From: a virus
Virus record (IMG/VR): IMGVR_UViG_3300046543_000521
Span: 1-49,772 of that record
Strand: one strand, 5' to 3'
Length of the DNA: 49,772 bases
The first letter of the stretch is position 1. Every line of letters begins with the position of its first letter. Shown here piece by piece: positions 6,374-14,798 of the stretch. The notes beneath the pieces were generated by a model that saw nothing but the letters and a program-made list of their open reading frames with translations, searched no databases and had not been told where the DNA came from. Made by a program: the position numbers and the translations under genes.

Positions 6374-7900
6374 ATGCCGCGCAAGAAAAAGTCTGTAAGT
6401 CCATCAATTAGTGGAGAACAAGCAGCCCTTCTAAAGAACTTGACGTCAGCAATCCTGACGCGCAAGAAATTTGCGGAGAGTCTCGGTTATCAATTCAATG
6501 GCCAGCGTTCGCTGTATGACGTACTCGGCTACAAGATATCTCTTGTATTTCAAGACTACTATGCCGCGTATGATCGTGGGGATATCGCACAGCGTATCGT
6601 GGATGCTCCGCCAAACGCTACGTGGCGACGAAAGCCTATCATTTCTAATGGGGGTGATCCGAAGCAGTTCACGAAGTTTGAGACAGATTGGGCAAAGCTT
6701 GTCCAACTACGTAAAGTTTTCCATTACATGGAACGCGCAGACCGGCTTGCAGGTATCGGAGAGTATGGCGCTCTTCTAATTGGTACAGATGACGTTCGCC
6801 AACAAGATGATATGCAACTGCCGATGGCTAAATTGCGTCACGGTATCAATAGCGTGCTCTATCTCGCGCCGTTATCGCAAGAGTTCTGCGAAGTACAGAC
6901 GGCAGATCCGAACCCGGCATCTCCACGATATGGCTTGCCGGAATTCTATTCCGTGATGATTGCTGAGAATAACAGCATCGCTAGTGAGCAGAATATAGCT
7001 CGCAATTCCAAGATTCCAGTTCATTGGAGTCGTATTATCCATGTTGCCGAGAATCTAAAAGAGAATGATATCTACGGTACTCCTAGACTCCGTCATGTGA
7101 TGAACAGACTCTATGACCTGGATAAGATTGCAGGTGGAGCTGCCGAGATCTTCTGGCAAGCTGCAAAGCGTATCATGGTCCTGCAGGCTAAAGATAACTT
7201 CGCGGCAGTCGATTCCGATGACGCGCTTACAGATATGATGGACGAGCTTATCCACGGTCTGCGCCGGGTTGTGGATGTCCAGGGTTATGATGTGAAAACT
7301 TTGGAAAGCTCTGACGTCAAGCCGGACGAAGCATTTCGCGTTACGGTAGCTTTAATTTCCAGCGCAACCGGTATTCCGCAGCGTATCTTACTTGGCAGCG
7401 AAGAGGGTAAGATGGCCAGTGAACAGGATGAAGTGAACTGGAATGGTAAAATTACCGATCGTCAGACTAACTTTGCAGAACCGGTTATCCTGCGTCCATT
7501 TATCGATAGACTTATTCTAGCTGGCGCACTGTCAAATCCAGGAAACGAATATATCGTTTCATGGCCATCATTGTTTGAGTTATCGGATAAGGAGAAGGCT
7601 ACTGTTGGTTTGATTAGAGCCAAAGCTATCGCAGCGTATGTTGGAATGGGCGGAGTCAACGCCGCTTTCTCTGAAATTATTTCCCCGGTTGAAGAGTTTC
7701 GAAGAGAAGTGCTTGGACTGCGGTCCGAAGCAGCTGAGACACTTGACGGTTCGCTGGAGGGTGATGGTGCTGTAAGTGCATTCCCGGCTGCCGTGAATCC
7801 GGCTGCCACATCAGATGCCGGTACGCCTCCGAGTATTATCGATCCAGAAAACGCCGCTACGGTAAAGCCGGTCGGCAAAGCAGACCAACCTAACGCATAG
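6374..7900 (+). CDS. Portal protein, DUF1073 type
   Basis: 508 residues. Portal proteins form the dodecameric vertex ring through which DNA enters the head. Features fitting the DUF1073 portal family include the early YDVLGYKISLVFQDYYAAYD segment, the stretch RIVDAPPNATWRRKP, a central GEYGALLIG, IIHVAE, YDLDKIAGGAAEIFWQAAKR, and SATGIPQRILLGSEEGKMA followed by W and ITDRQ. The last 60 residues are Ala/Pro-rich and flexible. It lies alone on the plus strand, far from the other head genes (minus strand from 45867), with glycan genes immediately downstream. No terminase gene flanks it. Confidence 0.88.
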   Translation: MPRKKKSVSPSISGEQAALLKNLTSAILTRKKFAESLGYQFNGQRSLYDVLGYKISLVFQDYYAAYDRGDIAQRIVDAPPNATWRRKPIISNGGDPKQFTKFETDWAKLVQLRKVFHYMERADRLAGIGEYGALLIGTDDVRQQDDMQLPMAKLRHGINSVLYLAPLSQEFCEVQTADPNPASPRYGLPEFYSVMIAENNSIASEQNIARNSKIPVHWSRIIHVAENLKENDIYGTPRLRHVMNRLYDLDKIAGGAAEIFWQAAKRIMVLQAKDNFAAVDSDDALTDMMDELIHGLRRVVDVQGYDVKTLESSDVKPDEAFRVTVALISSATGIPQRILLGSEEGKMASEQDEVNWNGKITDRQTNFAEPVILRPFIDRLILAGALSNPGNEYIVSWPSLFELSDKEKATVGLIRAKAIAAYVGMGGVNAAFSEIISPVEEFRREVLGLRSEAAETLDGSLEGDGAVSAFPAAVNPAATSDAGTPPSIIDPENAATVKPVGKADQPNA

Positions 7901-7915
7901 AAAGGCTATCTCGCC

Positions 7916-8926
7916 GTGTACAAATTTCAGGCTGCAGTTCTCGAAGAACTAAACCAACCGTTCGTGATAAGAGAGCTGTGTCATTCCAGTTCATTAGATA
8001 TCGGGCAAGTTTTAGTCCGTGTGAAGTATGCCGGTATCTGTGGTGCCCAGCTTGGAGAACAGGCAGGGATAAAAGGTCCTGACAGATATCTACCTCACTG
8101 TGTCGGGCATGAAGGTGGTGGAATTGTCGAGGATACGGGACCGGGTGTAAAGTACGTCAAGCCAGGAGATCATGTTGTTATCCACTGGCGTAAAGGGGTT
8201 GGTATCGATGCTAAGTTTCCAGCCTATGAGTGGGCAGAAGAGACTCGGGGCGCTGTGCGTGTCGGTGCCGGAGCAAACAATACATGGCAGGAGTACTCGA
8301 TCGTCTCTGAAAACCGCGTTACGAAGATCGATGATGATGTGCCGTTAGATATTGCGGCTCTTCTAGGCTGTGCTGTTACTACGGGAATTGGAGTTGTCGC
8401 GAATGATGCTCGTGTGAAAATAGGCGAAAGCGTCATTGTTTACGGTTGTGGCGGGGTTGGACTGACTATCCTCCAGGCGTGCAAACTTGCAGGAGCATAC
8501 CCGATTATCGGTGTAGATATTAATCCTGATAAACTGAGATTAGCTGCAAATAACGGTGCAACACACAGCGAATTGTATCTGGAAGATCATCCGCACGCGG
8601 ACGTGGCTATCGATACTACTGGAATTCCAAGTGTGATGGAAAGGGCTTGGAAATCTGCCGACCGTGTATGTTTTGTTGCACAATTACCCCTTGATAAGAC
8701 ACTTTCGTTACAGACAATACCATTCCAAAGTGGGCGTCAGCTATTTGGCAGCGACGGAGGATCGACTAATCCGACCGTGGACATTCCTAAATATATAAGG
8801 CTGTACAAGGCCGGTCGATTGCCAATAGACAATCTGATCACACATCGAATTAAACTACCTCAACTGGATGAGACGATTGCAGATATCCGTGCTGGTAATA
8901 TCGGACGTGCTGTTATTGAACTATAG
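7916..8926 (+). CDS. Zinc-dependent alcohol dehydrogenase-like protein (MDR family)
   Basis: 336 residues, GTG start 16 nt after GAAAGG. The N-terminal GroES-like domain has the catalytic-zinc residues: AGICGAQ (Cys about 43) and GHEGGG (His-Glu about 65). The Rossmann domain has GCGGVG (about 179-184) and an acidic strand end (VDIN) pointing to NAD. The four structural-zinc cysteines normally near residues 90-110 are absent, as in zinc-poor MDR enzymes and sorbitol or threonine dehydrogenase relatives. The substrate is unknown; position beside glycosyltransferases and an E1 pair suggests a sugar or sugar-acid oxidation (inference). Confidence 0.85.
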   Translation: MYKFQAAVLEELNQPFVIRELCHSSSLDIGQVLVRVKYAGICGAQLGEQAGIKGPDRYLPHCVGHEGGGIVEDTGPGVKYVKPGDHVVIHWRKGVGIDAKFPAYEWAEETRGAVRVGAGANNTWQEYSIVSENRVTKIDDDVPLDIAALLGCAVTTGIGVVANDARVKIGESVIVYGCGGVGLTILQACKLAGAYPIIGVDINPDKLRLAANNGATHSELYLEDHPHADVAIDTTGIPSVMERAWKSADRVCFVAQLPLDKTLSLQTIPFQSGRQLFGSDGGSTNPTVDIPKYIRLYKAGRLPIDNLITHRIKLPQLDETIADIRAGNIGRAVIEL

Positions 8927-8927
8927 G

Positions 8928-9209
8928 TCAGAACTTGTATACTAACCAACGTACAAATTTACCCATTAGGGTTTGGCGTGGTTCGAAATTGCGAGCGTCC
9001 GGCCCGCATCTTGATATATTCTGCCGTTCGCTTGCGCAGGTATTGCAGTCACTTTCGGTCGTATCATAAGCAGCGCTGTAAGTAGGCCATTGTCCCGTGA
9101 CTACGTTATTCGGATTACGAATCCGTTTTTTTGTAGTTGCACAAAACGCCTGATGACTAAACAACGATTGTCTGAAATGTCGGCAGTCGATACAGAATTT
9201 TACTTGCAT
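8928..9209 (-). CDS. Cys-rich zinc-binding small phage protein
   Basis: 93 residues. KFCIDCRHF at the N-terminus, later NVVTGQ, CNTCASER and CGPDARNFEPR. This order (CxxC, NPVTG-like, ER, CGP-x-A/G-x-x-F/W-EP) fits a widespread family of small phage proteins of unknown function, probably zinc-binding. It is the second gene of an inverted pair within the plus-strand region and ends 2 bp from the dehydrogenase stop. Confidence 0.65.
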   Translation of the reverse strand: MQVKFCIDCRHFRQSLFSHQAFCATTKKRIRNPNNVVTGQWPTYSAAYDTTESDCNTCASERQNISRCGPDARNFEPRQTLMGKFVRWLVYKF

Positions 9210-9454
9210 GTATGTACTTTGCGCACAGCCGCCTCAGACATTGGAACCCAGAGCCTGCCGTCCGGCGTAACCAGAACAATCTGTTTAAGATCGTCAGTAT
9301 CTGTATCCATGAAACCGTCAGCGACCAGTAATGTATCACCCATACTGAGAATAGCCGACACTCTCGGGCCAATTCCGGCTGATTTACGGGCCAGTGCAAT
9401 CGCACTCGCAATACTGAATTTAGGTTTTTTTGATGTTGACAATTTTTTTGCCAT
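9200..9454 (-). CDS. Hypothetical protein, first gene of the inverted pair
   Basis: 84 residues, starting MAKKLSTSKKPKF; a longer opening (to 9490) would run through the promoter. The TTGACT-17-TATAAC promoter ends 7 nt before this ATG, so the mRNA is probably leaderless. Basic N-terminus, then a beta-rich part (GDTLLVADGF, IVLVTPDGRLWVPMSE). No family recognised. Its 3' end overlaps the next gene by 10 bp. Confidence 0.6.
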   Translation of the reverse strand: MAKKLSTSKKPKFSIASAIALARKSAGIGPRVSAILSMGDTLLVADGFMDTDTDDLKQIVLVTPDGRLWVPMSEAAVRKVHTCK

Positions 9455-9460
9455 GAGCTG

Positions 9461-9469
9461 TGTTATACT
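9461..9469 (+). promoter_or_regulatory. Extended -10 promoter for the glycan operon
   Basis: TGT-TATACT reads as an extended -10 box; no good -35 lies at 17 bp (a TTGACA at 9436-9441 is 22 bp away). It would give a leader of about 40 nt with GAAAGG before the ATG at 9518. Confidence 0.4.
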
Positions 9470-9490
9470 CCGTTCCGTTCGCGGAGTCAA
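9462..9490 (-). promoter_or_regulatory. Promoter of the inverted pair
   Basis: On the minus strand: TTGACT (9485-9490), 17-bp spacer, TATAAC (9462-9467), then 7 nt to the ATG at 9454. It overlaps the oppositely oriented promoter at 9461-9469, so the two directions should compete. Confidence 0.55.
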
Positions 9491-9517
9491 GTCAAATCGA
9501 AAGGTTCCCTTTCTCGC

Positions 9518-11401
9518 ATGAAAGTCCGTCCAAACACATGGGATGCCGCCATTGCACAGGCAATCACAACAGATAATTCCTATAATCTCCCAGAAAATCT
9601 AGAAGGTCAAGTTATTGTTGATGTCGGAGCGCATATCGGTGCATTCGCAGAGGCGTGCCGGGATCGTGGAGCTGCGCGTATCGTATGCTTTGAACCGGAC
9701 AAGAGTAATTTTGAACTTCTAACTGTCAACAATGGCGGGAGCAATACCGACATTTACAATACTGCGGTTACCGGTAAGCGGTCAGTAGGATTGAAACTCA
9801 GGCGTCTGCAAGCTGTAGATTACGGGAATGGTATCCATACCGGACGTGTAGACGTGTTTGGGTATGATGAGCAGAAAGGATTTTCTAGTATCAGTCTGGA
9901 TGAAGTCTTGGAACTTATTCAGACTCCGGTAGATATCCTAAAACTTAGCTGTCAAGGTTCGGAGTGGGGTATCTTCGAGCACAGTTCCTTTGCCGGTGTC
10001 AAGAATATCATCGCGGAATTACATCCGATAACCTCCGGTGATCACCCATCTATTGAAACCTATAAAGACAAGAGTCTGTCTGAACTGGCACAACAAGCTG
10101 TTCGTCAGCTGCGCCAGAAAGGATTTCTTGCTAAAGTCAGAATGCGCGACAAAGGTACTGCATTGCTTACTGCCGCGCCAGCTACGGCAATATCGGTTGC
10201 TAGAGCCTCAACAAAGAAAGTTCTGTGGATCGGTCACGCTGGTGTGGTTTCCGGTTACGGAAAGGTAACAGAAAACATTTGTACCCGGCTATATGAAAAG
10301 GGCTGGGATGTCAGTGTGTACGGTATCGGTTATACCGGGGAGCCGCACAAGATGCCATATCCGATTTTCCCGGAAGATCCTACCGGCCAAAAGCTGCAAG
10401 GTATCCTGACGCGAGTCGATCCTGACATTGTAGTTGTTCTGGATGACCACTGGAACGTAGCGATACAGATGGAAATGCTAGCTAGTATGGGCAAGTTTCC
10501 TCCCGTGGTAGGCTATATCGCGGTGGACTCTGAGAATGTGCGCCGGGAAACTTGTGCGCAGTTACGTACTCTAAAACATACAATTGTCCACACGGAATAC
10601 GGTATCGGTGAACTAGCTAAAGCTGGATTCACCGGGTCGTACAGTGTTGCCGGTCACGGTGTAGATAGTTCCTTGTACATGCCATACGATAAGGCAGATG
10701 CTCGCCGTAAGATGCAGATTAGTATTGCCGGAAAATCTGTAGAAGACGCGTTTATCTGGGGTGTTGTCGGTATGAACCAGCCGCGTAAGCGCATTGATTT
10801 ATCCATGGCATTCTTCGCGGCATGGTGGAAAGCTGCCGGTAAACCGGACAATGCGTACCTCTACTTGCACACAAACTTTAGGGGTGGAGTATGGAATATC
10901 CCGCAGTTGGCTGAATTCCTCGGCATTAAAGGTCATGTGATGACTACGGCGAAGGAAGGCATACCGGAAAATAGTATGCCCGCGATGTACAGCATATTCG
11001 ATTGTATGATCTCTACCTCGGAAGGTGAGAGCTGGGGAATGTGTAATCACGAAGGTATGGCATGTGGCATTCCACAAATTGCTGTCCAGTGCGGCGGTAT
11101 GGCAGACTGGGCTAAAGATGCTATGTTGTGGGTCAAGCCGTCACATTACGCCTTTACTCCAAATGGAATGAATACCAAGCGCTACATAGCGTCAGAGCGG
11201 GATTTCGTTGATGCTATGCAGCGTATGTATTTGCACCCGGAATTGCGCGAAGACTACAGCAAGCGTGCAATCGAGCTAACAAAAACTCTACCGTCCTGGG
11301 ATGATATAGGAGATCACTTTCACGATAGCCTGCTGTCCACAATTCGAAAGGTTGAGGGTGCAAAAGCGTTCGATGCTGCTGCAGAGTTCGATAATGAGTA
11401 G
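9518..11401 (+). CDS. FkbM-type methyltransferase fused to GT4-like glycosyltransferase
   Basis: 627 residues in two domains. Residues 1-205: class I SAM methyltransferase of FkbM type, with VIVDVGAHIGAF (SAM loop), VCFEPD and the late DILKLSCQGSE; these usually O-methylate sugars. Residues about 232-610: GT-B glycosyltransferase with GHAGVVSGYGKVTENI (acceptor-side glycine loop), VVGMNQPRKRIDL, and STSEGESWGMCNHEGMACG, the nucleotide-sugar E-x7-E region of GT4 enzymes. It is therefore a bifunctional enzyme or a scaffold pairing transfer and methylation. Next gene starts inside its last codons. Confidence 0.85.
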   Translation: MKVRPNTWDAAIAQAITTDNSYNLPENLEGQVIVDVGAHIGAFAEACRDRGAARIVCFEPDKSNFELLTVNNGGSNTDIYNTAVTGKRSVGLKLRRLQAVDYGNGIHTGRVDVFGYDEQKGFSSISLDEVLELIQTPVDILKLSCQGSEWGIFEHSSFAGVKNIIAELHPITSGDHPSIETYKDKSLSELAQQAVRQLRQKGFLAKVRMRDKGTALLTAAPATAISVARASTKKVLWIGHAGVVSGYGKVTENICTRLYEKGWDVSVYGIGYTGEPHKMPYPIFPEDPTGQKLQGILTRVDPDIVVVLDDHWNVAIQMEMLASMGKFPPVVGYIAVDSENVRRETCAQLRTLKHTIVHTEYGIGELAKAGFTGSYSVAGHGVDSSLYMPYDKADARRKMQISIAGKSVEDAFIWGVVGMNQPRKRIDLSMAFFAAWWKAAGKPDNAYLYLHTNFRGGVWNIPQLAEFLGIKGHVMTTAKEGIPENSMPAMYSIFDCMISTSEGESWGMCNHEGMACGIPQIAVQCGGMADWAKDAMLWVKPSHYAFTPNGMNTKRYIASERDFVDAMQRMYLHPELREDYSKRAIELTKTLPSWDDIGDHFHDSLLSTIRKVEGAKAFDAAAEFDNE

Positions 11402-12587
11402 AGCGTTTATCTGCGGTACAGATGTTCCAGACGGTTTATATAGACGGCACTACGACGCTGCTGCAATCAACTCTCCCATAACTGTGAAAAATATGCCAGC
11501 AACCTTGGCAGCGGTGAAAGGGCTGCTCAAGCGCGATGGTGTGTTGTGGGTCACGTATCCAATAGCGCAGATACCCGCGAATGATATGGCAAAGGAATTG
11601 GAGACTGCAGGTTTCTTCGTTACTAATATCAAAATAACCGGTGAAACTGTAAGTATCTCCGCTATGCCCGAAGTGCGTATCGAAACGATTACCATCTACG
11701 GGCCTCCGGGAGTTGGTGATGTCATCTGGACACTAAATAAAGTTAGAGATATTCGCGAGCGTGAAGCTCCGTGCAAGATCTGCTATACCGTCTGTGCGAA
11801 TAAGTTTGCCGGATCGCGATCGTTCGATCTACTCAATAATTGTGGATTGATTGATTCTTGCACCTTCGAAGAGTTGCCATTGCCACGCGGGCGTGTATGT
11901 CCGGATGTGAGTATGCCAATCTACAATCTCTTCGCTAACCCACATGTGGATGCGGGTATTCCAGTGTCGGAATGGCTGCCGGAATATAAATGCGATTTCA
12001 ACATTGAATTTGAATTACCGGAGATTGTCGAACGGCAGGTCAAAGCGCGAATGGGCGACCGTAAATACGCAACAGTATATTTTTCTTCGAACGCCTGGAA
12101 TCAGGAATGTACTGCCGGGCAAGCATGGACTCCCAAAGAATGGGCAGCGACATGTATTTATCTTAGTAAACTAGGAATTAAACCGGTTGTACTAGGGCGC
12201 GAATGGGACGTCACCTATATTCACCGGGTCGCTGAAGAGATCATCGAAGCTGGCGAGAATCCGTCAAAAATCTGGATCAACATGGTAAGCAAGACTCCGC
12301 TGCTACTGGCGCTAGCTTTGATGAAGAATGCAGTTCTTACAGTAGGTAGCGGCTCCAGTGGTCTAACGATCACCGCAGCTTATTTAGGCTACAATGTACT
12401 GACTCTGTGGCCGAAGCCTGGAGTACTGCCGATCGAGCCATATTTGTGTACATTGATTAAAGATGGCTTTTCTACGAAATGGATGCCGCCAGACGTCATG
12501 GCACGTGGAAAATATACCGCGTTACATTTTGGCGAATTCACGCTGGACGATGTCAAACAAAATATCAATAGAATGGCGGGACTATAA
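11397..12587 (+). CDS. GT9-like (heptosyltransferase-type) glycosyltransferase
   Basis: 396 residues from the ATG at 11397, overlapping the previous stop by 5 bp. Residues 1-100 resemble the tail half of a SAM methyltransferase (LLKRDGVLWVTYPI, then AKELETAGFFV), perhaps a remnant. From about residue 100 comes TIYGPPGVGDVIWTLNKVR, the G-x-GD nucleotide-sugar start of GT9/ADP-heptose transferases. The C-terminal half has KPVVLGREWD and LTVGSGSSGLTITAAYLG, the usual donor-binding region. It shares this plan with the gene at 14795. It probably adds a sugar to a lipopolysaccharide or glycan core (inference). Confidence 0.72.
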   Translation, partial: SRAFICGTDVPDGLYRRHYDAAAINSPITVKNMPATLAAVKGLLKRDGVLWVTYPIAQIPANDMAKELETAGFFVTNIKITGETVSISAMPEVRIETITIYGPPGVGDVIWTLNKVRDIREREAPCKICYTVCANKFAGSRSFDLLNNCGLIDSCTFEELPLPRGRVCPDVSMPIYNLFANPHVDAGIPVSEWLPEYKCDFNIEFELPEIVERQVKARMGDRKYATVYFSSNAWNQECTAGQAWTPKEWAATCIYLSKLGIKPVVLGREWDVTYIHRVAEEIIEAGENPSKIWINMVSKTPLLLALALMKNAVLTVGSGSSGLTITAAYLGYNVLTLWPKPGVLPIEPYLCTLIKDGFSTKWMPPDVMARGKYTALHFGEFTLDDVKQNINRMAGL

Positions 12588-13169
12588 ATGAATCTAACGG
12601 ATCTGGCGATTAAATACAGCTCAGATAAATATTACAAGCACAGCTATATTCCAGTGTATGAGAAGCTGTTCGCCGGGTTCACTCCGAAACGGGTGCTGGA
12701 GATCGGTATCGGCTACCCGGAATTGATGCAACGGCAACTTCCGGCTGATGTGGAGTGGAAGTCTGCATCTAGCTTACATATGTGGGCGGAATTGTGGCCG
12801 GATGCTGAAATCACCGGAGTGGATATTCGTGAAGATGTGTGTATCAATGAGGGGAATATTCGCAGCCTTGTTGTCGATCAGTCCAGCGCAGCCAGCTTGA
12901 TGAAGCTATATGAATATGGTCCGTTCGACTTGATTATTGATGATGGCAGTCACCGGCAGTATGATCAGCTTCTAACGTCGCATATATTACTTCCGTGGTT
13001 AACCTATGCAGGTGTGTATGTGATCGAGGATGTATTACCGACACATGGAATATCACTAGCTGCAACTTGCGGAGGCTTGTATCTGAATCTGGGACGCTGT
13101 TACGACGATAATATGGTGGTGATTCCGGGAAGGGATTACCCGAGATACACCCGAGAGGATTTTATATGA
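12588..13169 (+). CDS. SAM-dependent methyltransferase (MycE-like catalytic domain)
   Basis: 193 residues. LTDLAIKYSSDKYY, VLEIGIGYPE, the aromatic LHMWAELWPDAEITGVDI, and the signature LIIDDGSHRQYDQL followed by VYVIEDVLP fit sugar O-methyltransferases related to MycE, in which the Asp-Asp-Gly-Ser-His motif is at the metal and substrate site. Starts directly after the previous TAA. Likely caps a sugar in the same polymer. Next gene overlaps by ATGA. Confidence 0.8.
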   Translation: MNLTDLAIKYSSDKYYKHSYIPVYEKLFAGFTPKRVLEIGIGYPELMQRQLPADVEWKSASSLHMWAELWPDAEITGVDIREDVCINEGNIRSLVVDQSSAASLMKLYEYGPFDLIIDDGSHRQYDQLLTSHILLPWLTYAGVYVIEDVLPTHGISLAATCGGLYLNLGRCYDDNMVVIPGRDYPRYTREDFI

Positions 13170-13807
13170 CAGTAGACCACAGCCTTGCGGACGTGAAGCT
13201 TCCAGATTTCATTGAATGGTGGACTCCGGAACGCATCGAAGCAGCCGTCGCAACATGGAAAGAACAGAAGGGTCATTTGGAGTTCTCCGGATGGATTCGC
13301 GGCGTCATGCGCAAATATCACCTGTCCTCTGTTATAGAACTGGGGTGCGGTGCAGGCTTCAATGGCGCGGAATTGGCGGAGTTCGACTATCTAGGTACAG
13401 ATGGCAGTCCTGCAATGATTGCTGTAGCTAAGGAGCACAATCCTGAAGGCAAGTATGCGGTTGCAAATATCCGGAACTTGGAAGGGCGCTCTGCAGAACT
13501 ATCGTGCTCGTTTGCTGTTCTCAAACATTTCAATGTGGAAGATCAGCGAGAGATTCTAACCAAGATGCTTGCGGCAGGCCGGAAGTACGCTCTGATTCAC
13601 ATTCAAGTCACAGACGGCCCAAGTATCAATATCCCAGAAGACTACAATCATACGTGGTTAAATCGTGACGACCTAGCAGATATCATCACGGCGGCTGGGT
13701 TCGAAATTATAGACATGCTAGGCTGCAAAACTAACGGCGATACTAGATGGGAAGGCGCAATTGTCATGAGGAGAATTGATGTCACTACTGACAATCACGG
13801 CGGCTAA
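13166..13807 (+). CDS. Class I SAM-dependent methyltransferase
   Basis: 213 residues. VIELGCGAGFNGAEL is motif I, DYLGTDGSPAMIAVAKE motif II, and CSFAVLKHFNVEDQ the post-II region of Methyltransf_11/25-type enzymes. Residues 1-45 (EWWTPERIEAAVATW) form a helical lid. AGAGG precedes the ATG. It ends inside the next gene (29 bp overlap). Acceptor unknown; the neighbourhood suggests a sugar or a nucleotide-sugar precursor. Confidence 0.8.
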   Translation: MTVDHSLADVKLPDFIEWWTPERIEAAVATWKEQKGHLEFSGWIRGVMRKYHLSSVIELGCGAGFNGAELAEFDYLGTDGSPAMIAVAKEHNPEGKYAVANIRNLEGRSAELSCSFAVLKHFNVEDQREILTKMLAAGRKYALIHIQVTDGPSINIPEDYNHTWLNRDDLADIITAAGFEIIDMLGCKTNGDTRWEGAIVMRRIDVTTDNHGG

Positions 13808-14798
13808 TGCTTATCCAGGTTTCGTGCAGGTAGAGTTTATGTTGCGCAACTTGGCAGCGCAAACATACCGAGATTTTGAGCTTATTTTTCTGGATATTTC
13901 TTACGAAGAGAATAAAGCTGCAGTTGACGAATTGTCCAGACACTTAGGACTGCAAAAGGTTGTGCACATGCCTACCTGTAGAGCTAAGCATGTTGCTCAG
14001 CAGGTACATTGGGAACTGTTCAATAACAGTTTAGTGCTAGCGAGTAATCCCTGGATACTACAATTTGGTATCTACAGATACATGCATCGTAGATCGGTAG
14101 AGATTGCTGTAGGATACATGCAACGTAATACATGTATCGTGTTTGCTCAGAATCCAGTAGACTATAGTACCCTATTATTACAAGACTACGATTTAATAGA
14201 AAGACTGAATGGGATGTCTATCGACACTAAACCATATCCATACTTAGCGCAATCTGGGTTTTTTTCAATTCCAAGGGATGTATTCATTGATCAGCTAAAC
14301 GGCCATAGTGAACCGCTTACCGCGCATCATTGGGTAGACTGTGATTTGATGCAGCGTTCGCGTCACCTTCCATTGGAAGTCAGTTATATGGAAAGGGCGC
14401 TTTTGCGCATTTCTCGGCTGCCGGGGGATATGCGCTATCTCGGAGCGCGTACAGAAAAAGTAGTTTGTGCACCAGAATATTTAGACTGTCCGTGGAATAT
14501 GTTTGCTGCAGCTAGTTATAAAGATAGCAACCTTCCAGAAAATCCCAACACATCGCATATTATACACGCCGGGTATGAATGGTTACAATGCCGCCGCTGT
14601 GGGATATTAATTGTTGAACAACCAGAGAAGTTCGCATCTTATCTATTAACAAATAAGATTGTGAAAGCTCCCATCAATCTTGGTGGAGTTGGCCGAAACC
14701 TGCGGATACTGGCAGACGATTTGCGCGGTAAAACAATTTCCGAAAAGACGCAGATTTTACGTGACAGTCATACAAATCCGAGGTATCTTAGCGCGTGA
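13779..14798 (+). CDS. GT2-like glycosyltransferase
   Basis: 339 residues; ATG at 13779 after AGGAG. The N-terminus SLLTITAANAYPGFVQVEF, then LRNLAAQTYRDFELIFLD, is the typical opening of family 2 GT-A glycosyltransferases (strand, helix with QTY, strand ending in Asp). The usual DxD is less clear; WVDCDLMQRS near residue 188 is a candidate. HAGYEWLQCRRCG near residue 270 adds a Cys pair. A/T-richer in composition than its neighbours. It ends in a GTGA overlap with the next gene. Confidence 0.72.
   Translation: MSLLTITAANAYPGFVQVEFMLRNLAAQTYRDFELIFLDISYEENKAAVDELSRHLGLQKVVHMPTCRAKHVAQQVHWELFNNSLVLASNPWILQFGIYRYMHRRSVEIAVGYMQRNTCIVFAQNPVDYSTLLLQDYDLIERLNGMSIDTKPYPYLAQSGFFSIPRDVFIDQLNGHSEPLTAHHWVDCDLMQRSRHLPLEVSYMERALLRISRLPGDMRYLGARTEKVVCAPEYLDCPWNMFAAASYKDSNLPENPNTSHIIHAGYEWLQCRRCGILIVEQPEKFASYLLTNKIVKAPINLGGVGRNLRILADDLRGKTISEKTQILRDSHTNPRYLSA

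Noticed and set aside
9090-9521. 143-codon plus-strand open frame
   Set aside because: Covers the opposed promoters and the two minus-strand genes 8928-9454; no ribosome site and poor composition.
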